Of a stretch of 64,000 nt of DNA, positions 1 to 8,916 are shown one piece after another. The stretch's first letter is position 1, and each line of letters starts with the position of its first letter. The translations under genes and the position numbers were made by a program. Source of the DNA: an uncultured Luminiphilus sp. GTDB taxonomy: Bacteria > Pseudomonadota > Gammaproteobacteria > Pseudomonadales > Halieaceae. The notes under the pieces were generated by a model. The model did no database searches. It worked only from the letters and a program-made list of their open reading frames with translations, and was not told the DNA's origin. The DNA lies in NCBI GenBank assembly GCA_943840615.1, contig CALSVI010000001.1, positions 85,879 to 149,878 on the forward strand, written 5' to 3'.

Positions 1-661
1 TCCTGTGGTGGCGGGCACGGGAGGCAACTCGACCCACGAAGCGATTGAGTTGACTGTCTCGGCAGCCGAGGCGGGTGCTGATTACTCACTTTCTGTGACG
101 CCCTATTACAACAAGCCCACCCAGCAAGGTCTGTTTGAGCATTTTCAGGCGGTCGCCCGATCGGTGAATCTGCCCATCATTCTTTACAACGTGCCGGGCC
201 GCACGGGCTGTGACTTGCTGAATGAGACCGTGGTTAAGCTGAGTCAAATCGACAATATCGTCGCGATCAAAGATGCGACCGGTGACGTTGAGCGCGGTGC
301 TGCGCTGATCGAAGCGGTGCCGGACGGTTTTGCTGTGTTCTCGGGCGATGATGCCACCGCACTGGAGCTGATGCGGCGCGGTGGTCAAGGTAACGTGTCG
401 GTGACTGCAAACATCGCTGCAAAAGACATGGCGGCCATGTGTCATCGGGCGCTGAATCAGGACTGGGAGGCCGCCGCTGAGATCGACGCACGGCTGAGTG
501 AACTGAATGATCTGCTGTTCATTGAAGCGAATCCCATACCGGTGAAGTGGGCGATGGCACAAAGGGGTATGATTGGAGAAGGGATCCGACTGCCGCTGAC
601 GCCGCTTTCGGAGCCCTGTCGGGACAAGGTGGCACAGGCACTGGAGATGTATTTCGCGTGA
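1..661 (+). CDS. dapA: 4-hydroxy-tetrahydrodipicolinate synthase DapA (5'-truncated by window edge)
   Basis: This enzyme condenses pyruvate with aspartate semialdehyde, the first committed step of diaminopimelate and lysine synthesis, in the cytosol. Visible are the YYNKP segment with the catalytic tyrosine, the Schiff-base lysine in AIKDATGD, and the SGDDAT segment of the TIM barrel. The N-terminal quarter lies outside the window. The stop overlaps the GTG start of bamC, a dapA-bamC pairing typical of gammaproteobacteria. The other dap genes here (dapE, dapD, dapC) sit some 30 kb away. Confidence 0.97.
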   Translation, partial: PVVAGTGGNSTHEAIELTVSAAEAGADYSLSVTPYYNKPTQQGLFEHFQAVARSVNLPIILYNVPGRTGCDLLNETVVKLSQIDNIVAIKDATGDVERGAALIEAVPDGFAVFSGDDATALELMRRGGQGNVSVTANIAAKDMAAMCHRALNQDWEAAAEIDARLSELNDLLFIEANPIPVKWAMAQRGMIGEGIRLPLTPLSEPCRDKVAQALEMYFA

Positions 662-1689
662 TTCGTTCGGTTCTCTTTATTGTACTTGCGAGCACCCTAT
701 CGGGATGTAGCTGGATCTTTGGTGAAGATGGGCTCTTTCCTGACAATGCCGGTCGTTATCAGACTGCGCCGGAGCTGTCCCCAATCGATGTGCCGCCGCG
801 TCTATCGACAGAGTCGATACAGCCGGATTATCCGGTGCCTCCGGTGACGGAGAGTGCCCAGTTGGCGACCCAGTTTGAGACGCCTCGCCCAACGCCGCTA
901 ACGGCCAATAATCAGGCGGATTCTGTTCGTATACAGAGCCTTTCCGGTGAGCGATGGGCGCTGGTGAATGTGGCGCCCGGGCAACTGTGGCCGCAGGTCA
1001 GAACTTTCCTGACGACCAGTGGTATTGGGGTGGCGGCGGTCGATGCCGAGGCGGGACTGATCGACACGCAATGGTTCAAACTCGAAGATCAGGAACTCGC
1101 TGTCCGCTTCCAGTTCCGAGTCGACACGGGGGTACAGCGCAATACCGCGGAGTTGCACGTGTTACAGCAGAACCGCGGTGTGGAGGACGTCTCCTGGCCT
1201 CCCGAATCTGATGATCGCGATTTGGAGCGGCAAATGCTCAAGGATGTCGCGCAGTATCTGGCCAACAGTGCGGACTCCACTCCAATATCCATGATGGCCG
1301 ATCGCGCTATGAGCGATTCTGGACGCATTACGCTGGAAGACACCGAGCAGGAAACCCGCATTCGCCTGGAGCTGCGCTTCGATCGCGCTTGGGCATCAGT
1401 GGTCAAAGGTACCGAGGACGCTGACTTTGTCATTGATGATCGTGACCGCAGCGAGGGACTCCTCTATGTCACCTTTGTCGGGCCACAGGAAGAGGAAGAT
1501 AGCGGCTGGTTCGACTGGCTCTGGGGTGGAGAAGAAGAACATCCTCTGGCAGGACACCGGTACCAAATTCACCTCGACCGCGCCAGCGAGGAGCTGACCC
1601 TCATTACCTTGCGAGGCCCTGAAGGGGGTGCAGTGGATCGCCGGGAACAGCAGGCATTGCTCACTGTTTTGCGAGGCAACATCACCTGA
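658..1689 (+). CDS. bamC: Outer-membrane assembly lipoprotein BamC
   Basis: BamC is an accessory lipoprotein of the BAM complex, which inserts beta-barrel proteins into the outer membrane. A GTG at 658 overlaps the dapA stop and gives 343 residues with a short hydrophobic signal and lipobox LSGC (Cys17). This is preferred to the longer upstream ORF, which would lie inside dapA. The disordered, Pro/Glu-rich N-terminal segment followed by two helix-grip-like halves matches the family. Assignment rests on position after dapA plus the lipobox and overall layout. The gene for the barrel subunit bamA is at 47003. Confidence 0.88.
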   Translation: MIRSVLFIVLASTLSGCSWIFGEDGLFPDNAGRYQTAPELSPIDVPPRLSTESIQPDYPVPPVTESAQLATQFETPRPTPLTANNQADSVRIQSLSGERWALVNVAPGQLWPQVRTFLTTSGIGVAAVDAEAGLIDTQWFKLEDQELAVRFQFRVDTGVQRNTAELHVLQQNRGVEDVSWPPESDDRDLERQMLKDVAQYLANSADSTPISMMADRAMSDSGRITLEDTEQETRIRLELRFDRAWASVVKGTEDADFVIDDRDRSEGLLYVTFVGPQEEEDSGWFDWLWGGEEEHPLAGHRYQIHLDRASEELTLITLRGPEGGAVDRREQQALLTVLRGNIT

Positions 1690-2489
1690 TGCGGATCGCG
1701 TCCCTCGGCAGTGGTAGTAAGGGGAACGCGACGCTGGTCGATACGGGAGAGACCCTCATTCTGATTGACTGTGGGCTGCCCCGCCGTGAGGTAGAAGACC
1801 GTCTTCAGGCTCGCGGTGTGAGCGGGCACGACATTGACGCCATTCTGGTGACCCATGAGCACGGTGATCATTGCCGCGGGGTGGTGCCGCTCGCCAAAGC
1901 CCATGATGTCCCCGTCTTTCTCACTGCGGGCACCGCTGCTAGCCGTAAGCTTGAGGGTCTGCACAGCGGTGTGCTGATTCGACCCGGTGATCGATTTGCC
2001 GTCGGTGATGTCGACATCGCTGCCGAGCCCGTACCCCACGATGCCCGGGAGCCGGTGCAGTTTTGTCTCACTCACAATGATCTCAAGTTGGGTGTTCTCA
2101 CCGACCTGGGCAGTATCACGCCGCATGTTGTGCAGGCGTTCTCTGGCTGCGACGCACTGGTGCTTGAGTTCAATCACGACCTGCAGATGCTGGCCGATGG
2201 GCCTTATCCCTACGCTGTGAAGAAAAGGGTGGGTGGCGATTTTGGCCACCTGACCAATGCGCAAGCGCGGCAGTTTCTTGACCACGCGGACACCACCCGG
2301 CTCAAGATGCTGTTCGTGGCCCATATCAGTCAGCAGAACAATGCTTTGGAACTCGCTGATGCTGCACTGTCGGGCTGGTCCGATTTGGCGTCGTGTCAGG
2401 TGATTCACGCAACGCAAGAGACGGGCTTTGATTGGCACACGCTAGTTGCCGTCGAATCGTTGTCTAAAGCGGCTGTGGAAGCGAGGTGA
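1689..2489 (+). CDS. MBL-fold metallo-hydrolase
   Basis: A 266-residue metallo-beta-lactamase-fold protein with the metal-binding motif HEHGDH at residues 56-61 and further His/Asp ligands downstream (VPHDA, LTDLGS, EFNHD). It resembles the YycJ/WalJ branch of single-domain MBL hydrolases, some of which act on nucleic acids or phosphodiesters, but the substrate cannot be read from sequence. The ATG overlaps the bamC TGA, so it is translationally coupled to bamC. The location after bamC recurs in gammaproteobacteria. Confidence 0.85.
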   Translation: MRIASLGSGSKGNATLVDTGETLILIDCGLPRREVEDRLQARGVSGHDIDAILVTHEHGDHCRGVVPLAKAHDVPVFLTAGTAASRKLEGLHSGVLIRPGDRFAVGDVDIAAEPVPHDAREPVQFCLTHNDLKLGVLTDLGSITPHVVQAFSGCDALVLEFNHDLQMLADGPYPYAVKKRVGGDFGHLTNAQARQFLDHADTTRLKMLFVAHISQQNNALELADAALSGWSDLASCQVIHATQETGFDWHTLVAVESLSKAAVEAR

Positions 2490-2492
2490 GCG

Positions 2493-3110
2493 GTGTTAAC
2501 GCTCTTTGATAAAGCGGAATGTCCCTTTTGCTGGAAAGTCCGGCTGGGGCTGGCGGTAAGCGGCTTGGCTTACGAGCGAAAACCTGTGGATACGTCGGAC
2601 AAACCGGCAGACCTCCTGGCATTCAATCCGCTCGGCAAGGTACCGGTACTGGTCACAGAAGAGGGCGTGATCGCAGAGTCTGCCGAGATCCTGAGCTGGT
2701 TAGGTGTCTTTTCGGGGTATGACGAGAAGCAACAAGCATCAATCCAAGCGCTAGAATGGTTCTCAGATAAAACAATCGGCCCCCGGATCCGTGACACTAT
2801 CTTTATGAAGCGTGATTTGCCCGAAGAGCAATGGGACGTCTCAGTGTTGGACGCATGCCAGAAAAATTGGCGTGAAACACTCGAGGAGTTGGAGGTGCGA
2901 TGCATTGCTGACCCCTGGTTTGCCGGCGATCAACCCACTCTTGCCGACTGTGCGCTGATTCCCAGGTTCGCACTGGCCTCGTTCTACGGTTTAACGGGGG
3001 TAGAGGGTTTTCCGCGGCTAAAGCGGTGGTTTGATTATGTGCTTCGCACCACAGAGATGCGTGCATCTACCCCAGAATACATTCTCAGTGAATTGCAACG
3101 CAAAGATTGA
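2493..3110 (+). CDS. Glutathione S-transferase/glutaredoxin-like protein
   Basis: A 205-residue protein starting at GTG 2493, three bases after the MBL gene. The N-terminal thioredoxin-like domain has a CPFC motif at residues 10-13, the cis-proline region GKVPVL and the glutathione-contact ESAEI segment. A helical GST C-domain follows (DQPTLADCAL). The CxxC suggests a glutaredoxin-2-like or omega/stringent-starvation-like redox role rather than classical conjugation. Substrate unknown. Confidence 0.8.
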   Translation: MLTLFDKAECPFCWKVRLGLAVSGLAYERKPVDTSDKPADLLAFNPLGKVPVLVTEEGVIAESAEILSWLGVFSGYDEKQQASIQALEWFSDKTIGPRIRDTIFMKRDLPEEQWDVSVLDACQKNWRETLEELEVRCIADPWFAGDQPTLADCALIPRFALASFYGLTGVEGFPRLKRWFDYVLRTTEMRASTPEYILSELQRKD

Positions 3111-3134
3111 GGCGAAAGAGCGGAGGGAGTCAAA

Positions 3135-3509
3135 ATGAACTCGGAGACGGCGACAGCGCTGGTAGCTGCGGCAATAGAGACGGCGCGGGGCATGGGGCTC
3201 AGTATTTCTGTTGCCATTTATGACGAGGGCGCTTGCATGACGGCGTTTCATAGAATGGATGACGCCATGCTGGGCACCGTTGACGTTGCGTGCCGGAAAG
3301 CCAAAACGTCGGTTTTGTTTCCGCTGACTACCCGCGACTTTGGCGCGCTATGTCGACATGAAAAATTAGATGGCATGCTGGGCACAAATGAGGGACTTAT
3401 TGGCTTTGCAGGTGGGATGCCAGTTCCAGGAGGCGGCGCGATCGGTATTTCAGGCGGCAGTGCTGATGAGGATGAGACGATCGCAGTGGCAGCCACCAAC
3501 ACACTGTGA
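3135..3509 (+). CDS. GlcG/HbpS-family (DUF336) heme-binding-like protein
   Basis: A 124-residue single-domain protein with the family landmarks: an N-terminal helix followed by SISVAIYDEGA, the AxRKAKTS helix, and the glycine-rich GGMPVPGGGAIGISGG loop. Relatives (GlcG, HbpS, PduO C-domain) bind heme or cobalamin or have unknown function and often sit beside aromatic or glycolate catabolic genes. A good ribosome site (GGAGGG) precedes ATG 3135. It converges on the sigma-54 regulator gene. Confidence 0.82.
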   Translation: MNSETATALVAAAIETARGMGLSISVAIYDEGACMTAFHRMDDAMLGTVDVACRKAKTSVLFPLTTRDFGALCRHEKLDGMLGTNEGLIGFAGGMPVPGGGAIGISGGSADEDETIAVAATNTL

Positions 3510-3519
3510 ATTGTTAGGG

Positions 3520-5220
3520 TTAATCGGTGTCGGGTGTTGAGGTCTGATTTTTCTTCAGCCGGTAGGCAAAGGCGGGACGGGTCAGGCCCACCAAGCGCGC
3601 GGCTTTGGAAACCTTACCTCCTGCCTTTTCCATTGCCCGAGTCAGAACAGCCGTTTCAATGTCTTCGATACTGATCTCTTGCTCAATTAAGTGCTCTGCG
3701 ATGTCTGCCAGACCGCTCAATACCGCACGGTCTGCGGTTTTCACCAGTTGCCCATCGCGATCCAGTTCATGCGCATCCACGGTAGTGTCGGCAATAGTGG
3801 GCGACAGCACCATGTCGAGATTGATGGAGGTATTGGGTTCGGTCAGGATGATGGCGCGCTCAATGACGTTTTCAAGTTCCCGAATGTTGCCCGGCCAGTC
3901 GTAGGCGAGCAGCAGATCGCTGCTTTTGTCACTGATACCCGATATCGGTTTGCCGTGTTCACGAGAGTACTTCTTGAGAAAAAAATCCAGAAATAACGGG
4001 ATGTCCTCTCGGCGCTCGCGCAATGACGGGATGCGCACTGGATAGGCAGAGATTCGATAGAAGAGATCAGAGCGGAAACGACCTTCTTTAACCGCCGACG
4101 CGAGATCCTCATTGGTTGCCGCCACGACTCTGACATCGATTTTACGGACCGTGTTATCTCCCAGCCTCTCGAGCTCTTGCTCTTGTAATACTCGCAGCAG
4201 GCTGGCTTGCGCCCTTGCCGAGAGTTCAACCACTTCATCGAGAAAAATAGTGCCGCCGTCGGCACGCTCAAACTTACCCGGCCGTGTCGACGAGGCTCCG
4301 GTAAAGGCTCCCTTGGCAACGCCAAACAGTTCAGATTCGATCAGATCTTGCGGTATGGCGGCGCAGTTGACCGCAACGAACGGCTTTTTGGAGCGGTCGC
4401 TAAAGCGATGCAGTGCCCGCGCCATGACCTCTTTACCCACACCGGTCTCACCCAAAAGCAATACCGAGACTTTGCTGTCGCCAGCCTTGGTGACCATATT
4501 GAGCGCTGTTTTGAAGGGCTTTGAGACGCCTACAATATCAGTCAGCGCTTCTTTCGTTTCCTGATGGAGATCAATCTGGTCGACTTGATCTTTCAATACA
4601 TTCAGCTCGGCGATCACTGAATCAGGCTGGTAGTAAGCGCGCTGTTGTTCGGGGTTTTCGCATTGAGAGACATGCCGGCCCACGGCAAAGCAGTGATCGT
4701 CGCCACAGGAGCCGCATTCCAATTCTTCGAAGTAAATTTCGTAACCCAGAAAATGCGTGGAGTAACCAGTGGCGTAACCAACCAGGGTCCAGCACGCCGG
4801 TTCGCTTAACTCAGGCAGCTCGGCCTGGACGATCCCTACTTCCCAGGAGTTATGCCACTCGACGTCGCACACAAAATCTTCAGGTGTATCGGTGATGGTC
4901 AAGTCACGGAGCTTGGGCAAGACCATTCCACGCAGTGCATGAAGTTGGGGTCCGATGAGGAACCGCTTACTGAGGGGCGTTACGTCATGGCTGTTGCGTG
5001 CGAGTTCGCCGTCGAGCCGACCCAGCTGAAATCCTAATCGTAAGAAAAAAGGTTTGGCTCGCTCGAGTCCGATTGTATCGAATACTTCCCTGCGAAATTT
5101 GCCGAGCGCAGCTTGCGAGAACAACATGATGCGCTGCTCGTTGAGCCAAACCTTTCCCTCAGAAATAGCAAAAGAAAGTTGTGGTGTAACATTTTCGAGC
5201 TGAAGTTCAAGATCAGGCAT
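3520..5220 (-). CDS. dmpR: XylR/DmpR-type sigma-54-dependent activator, probably phenol-responsive
   Basis: A 566-residue enhancer-binding protein with an XylR-type N-terminal sensor plus V4R domain (about 10-180), a linker, an AAA+ domain (about 228-465) and a C-terminal Fis-like helix-turn-helix (about 525-557). Walker A is GETGVGKE (257-264), the sigma-54-contacting GAFTGA is at 304-309 and Walker B FLDE at 326-329. In the sensor, Cys143, Glu166, Cys169, Cys172 and Cys177 match the zinc-site region of DmpR/MopR. His94 (GPQLHAL) and Trp122 lie where phenol-type sensors carry ligand-contacting residues. It is the obvious activator for the two sigma-54 promoters at 14.5-15.0 kb. No clear ribosome site precedes the ATG. 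Confidence 0.92.
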   Translation of the reverse strand: MPDLELQLENVTPQLSFAISEGKVWLNEQRIMLFSQAALGKFRREVFDTIGLERAKPFFLRLGFQLGRLDGELARNSHDVTPLSKRFLIGPQLHALRGMVLPKLRDLTITDTPEDFVCDVEWHNSWEVGIVQAELPELSEPACWTLVGYATGYSTHFLGYEIYFEELECGSCGDDHCFAVGRHVSQCENPEQQRAYYQPDSVIAELNVLKDQVDQIDLHQETKEALTDIVGVSKPFKTALNMVTKAGDSKVSVLLLGETGVGKEVMARALHRFSDRSKKPFVAVNCAAIPQDLIESELFGVAKGAFTGASSTRPGKFERADGGTIFLDEVVELSARAQASLLRVLQEQELERLGDNTVRKIDVRVVAATNEDLASAVKEGRFRSDLFYRISAYPVRIPSLRERREDIPLFLDFFLKKYSREHGKPISGISDKSSDLLLAYDWPGNIRELENVIERAIILTEPNTSINLDMVLSPTIADTTVDAHELDRDGQLVKTADRAVLSGLADIAEHLIEQEISIEDIETAVLTRAMEKAGGKVSKAARLVGLTRPAFAYRLKKNQTSTPDTD

Positions 5221-5345
5221 GCTTTGGCATCACTGCAGATTGACGCAACGGTTGGCGCGATCAGTCTCGCACCCCCTTTTCTTAAGTACCCTAGCCGATA
5301 TGGCCAGCCTAAGCCATCATCCTGGTGGGGGTGGTACGCCGCGCT

Positions 5346-5759
5346 TTATTTACCTGCTTGCCGCGCTGCAACCTCGTCCTCGCGTTTGATGGCTGCAGGG
5401 ATACCAGCGATTCCCCAGTCCTGCGGGGGCACGTGCGTGCAGAAACCTCTGATGAGTTCAGCTGGGATACCTAATTCAGAGGCCAGCAGCGAAGTGAAAT
5501 CATGTAACAGAGCGATTTTTTGCTCTGGAGGGCGACCCGCGAGTAAATAGAATTGAAAAAAAGGCGCCTGCGCGGTCTCAGGGTCAATAGAACCGCCAAT
5601 GGAGCAGAGCGCCCGTGCCGTGTGGTGCATATACACACGGATACGATCCTCGGGACAGGATAAGCGATGGGCAAAGGCCGCAGACGCTTTTTTTAAAAAG
5701 CGGCCGAGGTCGCCTTCTTCATGTTGCGATGTATCGAGATAGACTTGTAAAACGGGCAT
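5346..5759 (-). CDS. Tautomerase-superfamily protein, double-length (fused) type
   Basis: A 137-residue protein beginning Met-Pro, so processing would expose the N-terminal proline used as general base by this superfamily. It is about twice the length of DmpI/XylH 4-oxalocrotonate tautomerase, with two beta-alpha-beta-like halves (VLQVYLDT at the start; FFQFYLLAGR near the middle), as in fused tautomerases such as cis-CaaD. The phenol operon lacks dmpI, so this may supply the missing 2-hydroxymuconate to 2-oxohex-3-enedioate tautomerase step. That role is inference. Confidence 0.72.
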   Translation of the reverse strand: MPVLQVYLDTSQHEEGDLGRFLKKASAAFAHRLSCPEDRIRVYMHHTARALCSIGGSIDPETAQAPFFQFYLLAGRPPEQKIALLHDFTSLLASELGIPAELIRGFCTHVPPQDWGIAGIPAAIKREDEVAARQAGK

Positions 5760-5781
5760 GGCAGTCGTGTCCTGTTGGCTA

Positions 5782-6516
5782 TTAAATTCCGCGACGTCTC
5801 CCTGCGTCGAGGAAGAGAGTGCTACCAGTCATCGCGCTGGCGTGGGGCGACAGGAGTGTCATGACCGCCCATGCGACCGCTGACACGTCGGTGAATTCGC
5901 CGATCGAGGATTCGCTGAGCATCTCGGCCAATACTGTGTCAACGGACTGACCTGCACGCTCGGCTCTCGCGTTGGCGACACGATGCAGACGCTCAGTGTC
6001 AGCGGGCCCTGGTGCAACAAGATGTGCCGTCACCGCTTTTTCACCAAAGGCAATGGAATACTGTTTGATCAAGTTTGCCAAAGCCGCGTTACCGATGCCT
6101 GCCGTTGCGGCATACGCTGTCGGTTCAAAGCCGTAGTGGCCGCCGATTCCGATCAGCCGTGTGCCCTCGACGAAGAAATCCTCACAGGCGCGCACCAGTC
6201 GCATCATGCCACCCACTTTAATATTAGCGGCGTCAATGACGGCTGATATGGGCGCGGTGAGAACGCCTCCCGCGGTGTCGACGCCCGGTCCGTGAATTAC
6301 TGCCCGCACAGGATTTTCCAGCGCGGCGCTAATCGTCGCGATGGAGTCATCACAACTGATGTCACAGGTGAGTAAACGTGCGCCCTCGAGCTCGGGCATC
6401 TGCAGTGCGTCTGCGTTGCGTCCAATCGCCAGCACGTCATAACCCTGTTCGATTGCTGCAAAGCAAATATGTCTGCCGATGTCGCCGGAACCGCCGACGA
6501 TGACTACGGTTTCCAT
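5782..6516 (-). CDS. Short-chain dehydrogenase/reductase-like protein lacking catalytic Ser and Lys
   Basis: A 244-residue Rossmann protein with the nucleotide-binding GGSGDIG at 8-14 and an SDR-like C-terminus (GSTLFLDAG). The tyrosine of the YxxxK motif is Tyr135, but the lysine position reads Ala139 (codon gca), and the strand that usually carries the catalytic serine reads GIGGHYG. It may be a non-classical reductase, a divergent enzyme or a non-catalytic binder. It lies between the tautomerase and a GST on the same strand, within reach of the phenol regulon. Confidence 0.8.
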   Translation of the reverse strand: METVVIVGGSGDIGRHICFAAIEQGYDVLAIGRNADALQMPELEGARLLTCDISCDDSIATISAALENPVRAVIHGPGVDTAGGVLTAPISAVIDAANIKVGGMMRLVRACEDFFVEGTRLIGIGGHYGFEPTAYAATAGIGNAALANLIKQYSIAFGEKAVTAHLVAPGPADTERLHRVANARAERAGQSVDTVLAEMLSESSIGEFTDVSAVAWAVMTLLSPHASAMTGSTLFLDAGRRRGI

Positions 6517-6642
6517 GTGATGACTCCTCGTGCTTGGAAAATCTGTCTATCGCTCCAATGTGAATCTTGAGGCTGACCAGGCTAGGCCAATCCGATAAGG
6601 CATGCCCGTGACCCTATTGTGCGCGAGCTGGCATCTCACGTT

Positions 6643-7437
6643 TTAAACCGTCGCTGATAAATGCTGTGACAGTTTAGGCCATGCCGCCTTGCCGTCGGTT
6701 TGTAGTTTGGCGAGCACATCCGGCGCAAAATCGTTTGAGACTGCCTGCTGGTATGAGTCTCTGGATCGGCATTGTTCATACCACCTATCCACAGCTGGAG
6801 CGTCGGCGAAAAGGTCTGTCCAAGAAAATTGATAGAGGGTTTGAAAGTAGGGGGCCAAACAGGCATCGGCCAGCGTGAAGGCCTTGCCTAATAACCAGGA
6901 AGTGTCCGAGAGGCTCTGCTCCATCTTTTGAATCGTAGAGCGATACGTTGCGACAGCCGACGCCACGTCAGGCGCATCCAAGCCTAGCTCCACCAACCGT
7001 TGCTGCCGTTCTCTGCGCGCCTTTTCGGGGACTTTTGCGATGACGGCTACACGTTCTGCCTCGGTGAGTTCCATGAGTTTGGGGCGCATGACCATTGGCC
7101 ATTGGATGGCGCCGCAAGAGGGATGCAATTGACTGTCGACCCATTTCATCCATAAGCGCATTTGGGCTAGAGCTATAGAACTCTCAGGTCGAAGCGTGGT
7201 GTCGGGGTATTGATCGTCGAGATATTCACAGATAACGCTGGATTCGGTGATCACGGACTGGTCATCAACCAGGGTTGGTACGACGCCTGCCGGATTAAGT
7301 TTGAGGTATTCCGGCTTCAGGTTCTCCTTGCTAGGTAAGTCAACGTGGACCGCTTTCCAGGTCAGGTTTTTCTCTGCCAAGCAGATGCGTACCTTCTGTG
7401 CGCAAGGTGACATGGGATGCGTATATAGCGTGAGCAT
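6643..7437 (-). CDS. Glutathione S-transferase family protein
   Basis: A 264-residue GST with N-terminal thioredoxin fold (LTLYTHPMSPCAQ, active-site SPCA near residues 10-13), GVVPTLVDD with the cis-proline, the ESSVICEYL glutathione contact, and a helical C-domain with FTLADACLAPY. The start at 7437 is preferred over a longer ORF because AAGGAG lies about nine bases upstream and the fold begins right there. GST genes are frequent companions of aromatic and meta-cleavage clusters. The substrate is unknown. The gene lies just past the terminator of the DUF1329 operon. Confidence 0.87.
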   Translation of the reverse strand: MLTLYTHPMSPCAQKVRICLAEKNLTWKAVHVDLPSKENLKPEYLKLNPAGVVPTLVDDQSVITESSVICEYLDDQYPDTTLRPESSIALAQMRLWMKWVDSQLHPSCGAIQWPMVMRPKLMELTEAERVAVIAKVPEKARRERQQRLVELGLDAPDVASAVATYRSTIQKMEQSLSDTSWLLGKAFTLADACLAPYFQTLYQFSWTDLFADAPAVDRWYEQCRSRDSYQQAVSNDFAPDVLAKLQTDGKAAWPKLSQHLSATV

Positions 7438-7495
7438 AGGCGGTGGCTCCTTGACCGGACAGCATGATTTGCTGCTCGTGAGACTTTCTTCAGGC

Positions 7496-7520
7496 AAAAA
7501 ACCCCCCCGAGTACGGGGGG
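7496..7520 (-). terminator. Rho-independent terminator of the YCF48-RND-DUF1302-DUF1329 operon
   Basis: On the minus strand a six-pair all-GC stem (C6 at 7503-7508 with G6 at 7515-7520) is followed by six T residues (7496-7501 read as A on plus). It begins about 16 bases after the DUF1329 stop and separates that operon from the downstream GST gene. Confidence 0.85.
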
Positions 7521-7535
7521 CTGAAGCACACTGTT

Positions 7536-8849
7536 TTATCGTCCTGTTGCGCGCATGTTTTGCGGCGTGAACAGGGACGTGGGGTTCAGACTGGGATCGA
7601 CCTGTCCTTTGAACTGTCCAGTAGTACAGTGTTTCGCTTGCACATCGACCATCGAGAAGGAGTCGTCGATCGAGACACCGCTGCCCTTGTTGGCTTCTAG
7701 GTGATGCTCAGGATCCGCCTGCCCAATGATGAAAGTCTTCCAGAGATTGCCAGCACGGTCATAAATGTTGGTGCGGGGAATCGTGAAGGTCTGGGCGTCG
7801 ATGTAGTGCACACGCTTGCCAATCGGATGGTTGGGATCCACCGGCGTCGATTCGAGGATGTAGGCTTTGCGAAGCTGCCAATCGATGACTGGGAAACACC
7901 CGCCTTGGCCAGCGAAATCCACAAATTTGTAGCCATCTTTTTCAGGATTTTTCACGTCTGCATCGACAAGAGGCAAATCGTTATGGTGGTAGAACGGCAG
8001 TAGGACATCCACGGTGCCACCGTAGGTCCAGCTCTGATCTGACACACGGCCGTTGTAGCCCTCGAAATCCTCGATCATCAAATCAGAGCCAAGGAAAGCA
8101 TCGGTGACCTGACCTGTCGCCAGGCGGCGGACACGCCGTTGAAAGCCTAGGTATAGCCACGCGTTATCGCGCTTTAGGTCGTCCACGTTGCGCTGAATCA
8201 GCAGCTGCGTGTTTTTCACATCGAACGGATCTAGTACCTGAACGTAAATTCCCCTGAACAGATTATCGGGTGGGATGCTGGCGCGGCCCTCAGGGTCGTT
8301 AACGCGGCCTTTGTAGTTTAAGAAATGGAAATTAAACTTCAGCGTTCGCTCGATATTACCCGTGTCGTAATTGCGGTACTTCCAGAAAAACGGGTAAATC
8401 GCGGCGTTGTCACCCCAGTTGTAACCATACTTATAGTTCCAAGCGAGCTTCTCGCCGGCTCTGGGGTCATTTTCGTCAGGGTCGCCAAGGAAGGCTCTGC
8501 CCGCTACCCAGCCGGAAATAGCGCCAACTTCGTCACCCAGCTCGGTGGATCCCAGGTTATCCCGCGTGGCCTGAATGTACTCAGGGTGGAGGTCGAACGA
8601 TGTCGTCTCCATCACACGCATTTCATACATGCCTGACGAAATGTAGTCATACATCGCGGGATCAAGCACGTCCTTGAAATCGCCCGCGGTGCTTGACGTG
8701 ATCGTCATTCCCGCTTCGAGGCCTTCATAACTGGGTACAGCGTCTTTGTATGGAAAGAACGACTGATCTATTTGTGCATCGGCGTCAGCGTAGGTCACGC
8801 CTGACCAGGAACTTATCAATAATGCCCCGGCAATCATTTTCAGTTTCAT
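7536..8849 (-). CDS. DUF1329 family exported protein (copy 1)
   Basis: A 437-residue protein with a signal peptide (hydrophobic 5-16, cleavage near Tyr-Ala-Asp). Family landmarks are DPRAGEKLAWN, DAFLGSDLMIEDF, GGCFPVIDW and the end MRATGR. DUF1329 proteins are secreted, LolA/LolB-like beta-rich proteins of unproven function, nearly always next to a DUF1302 outer-membrane gene, as here. Last gene of the operon, 67 bases after DUF1302, with AGGTGA before the ATG. A paralogue lies at 26324 on the other side of the phenol operon. Confidence 0.9.
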   Translation of the reverse strand: MKLKMIAGALLISSWSGVTYADADAQIDQSFFPYKDAVPSYEGLEAGMTITSSTAGDFKDVLDPAMYDYISSGMYEMRVMETTSFDLHPEYIQATRDNLGSTELGDEVGAISGWVAGRAFLGDPDENDPRAGEKLAWNYKYGYNWGDNAAIYPFFWKYRNYDTGNIERTLKFNFHFLNYKGRVNDPEGRASIPPDNLFRGIYVQVLDPFDVKNTQLLIQRNVDDLKRDNAWLYLGFQRRVRRLATGQVTDAFLGSDLMIEDFEGYNGRVSDQSWTYGGTVDVLLPFYHHNDLPLVDADVKNPEKDGYKFVDFAGQGGCFPVIDWQLRKAYILESTPVDPNHPIGKRVHYIDAQTFTIPRTNIYDRAGNLWKTFIIGQADPEHHLEANKGSGVSIDDSFSMVDVQAKHCTTGQFKGQVDPSLNPTSLFTPQNMRATGR

Positions 8850-8916
8850 CTGTTCACCTTTTTATCAGTTGTGTTCATCTGATGTTCGCGGGCCGCAGTG
8901 ACCCGTGAACTCATGC

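Noticed and set aside
1569..2438. A 289-codon minus-strand ORF opposite the MBL gene
   Set aside because: It is the antisense shadow of a clear metallo-hydrolase with HEHGDH and lacks any recognisable motif.
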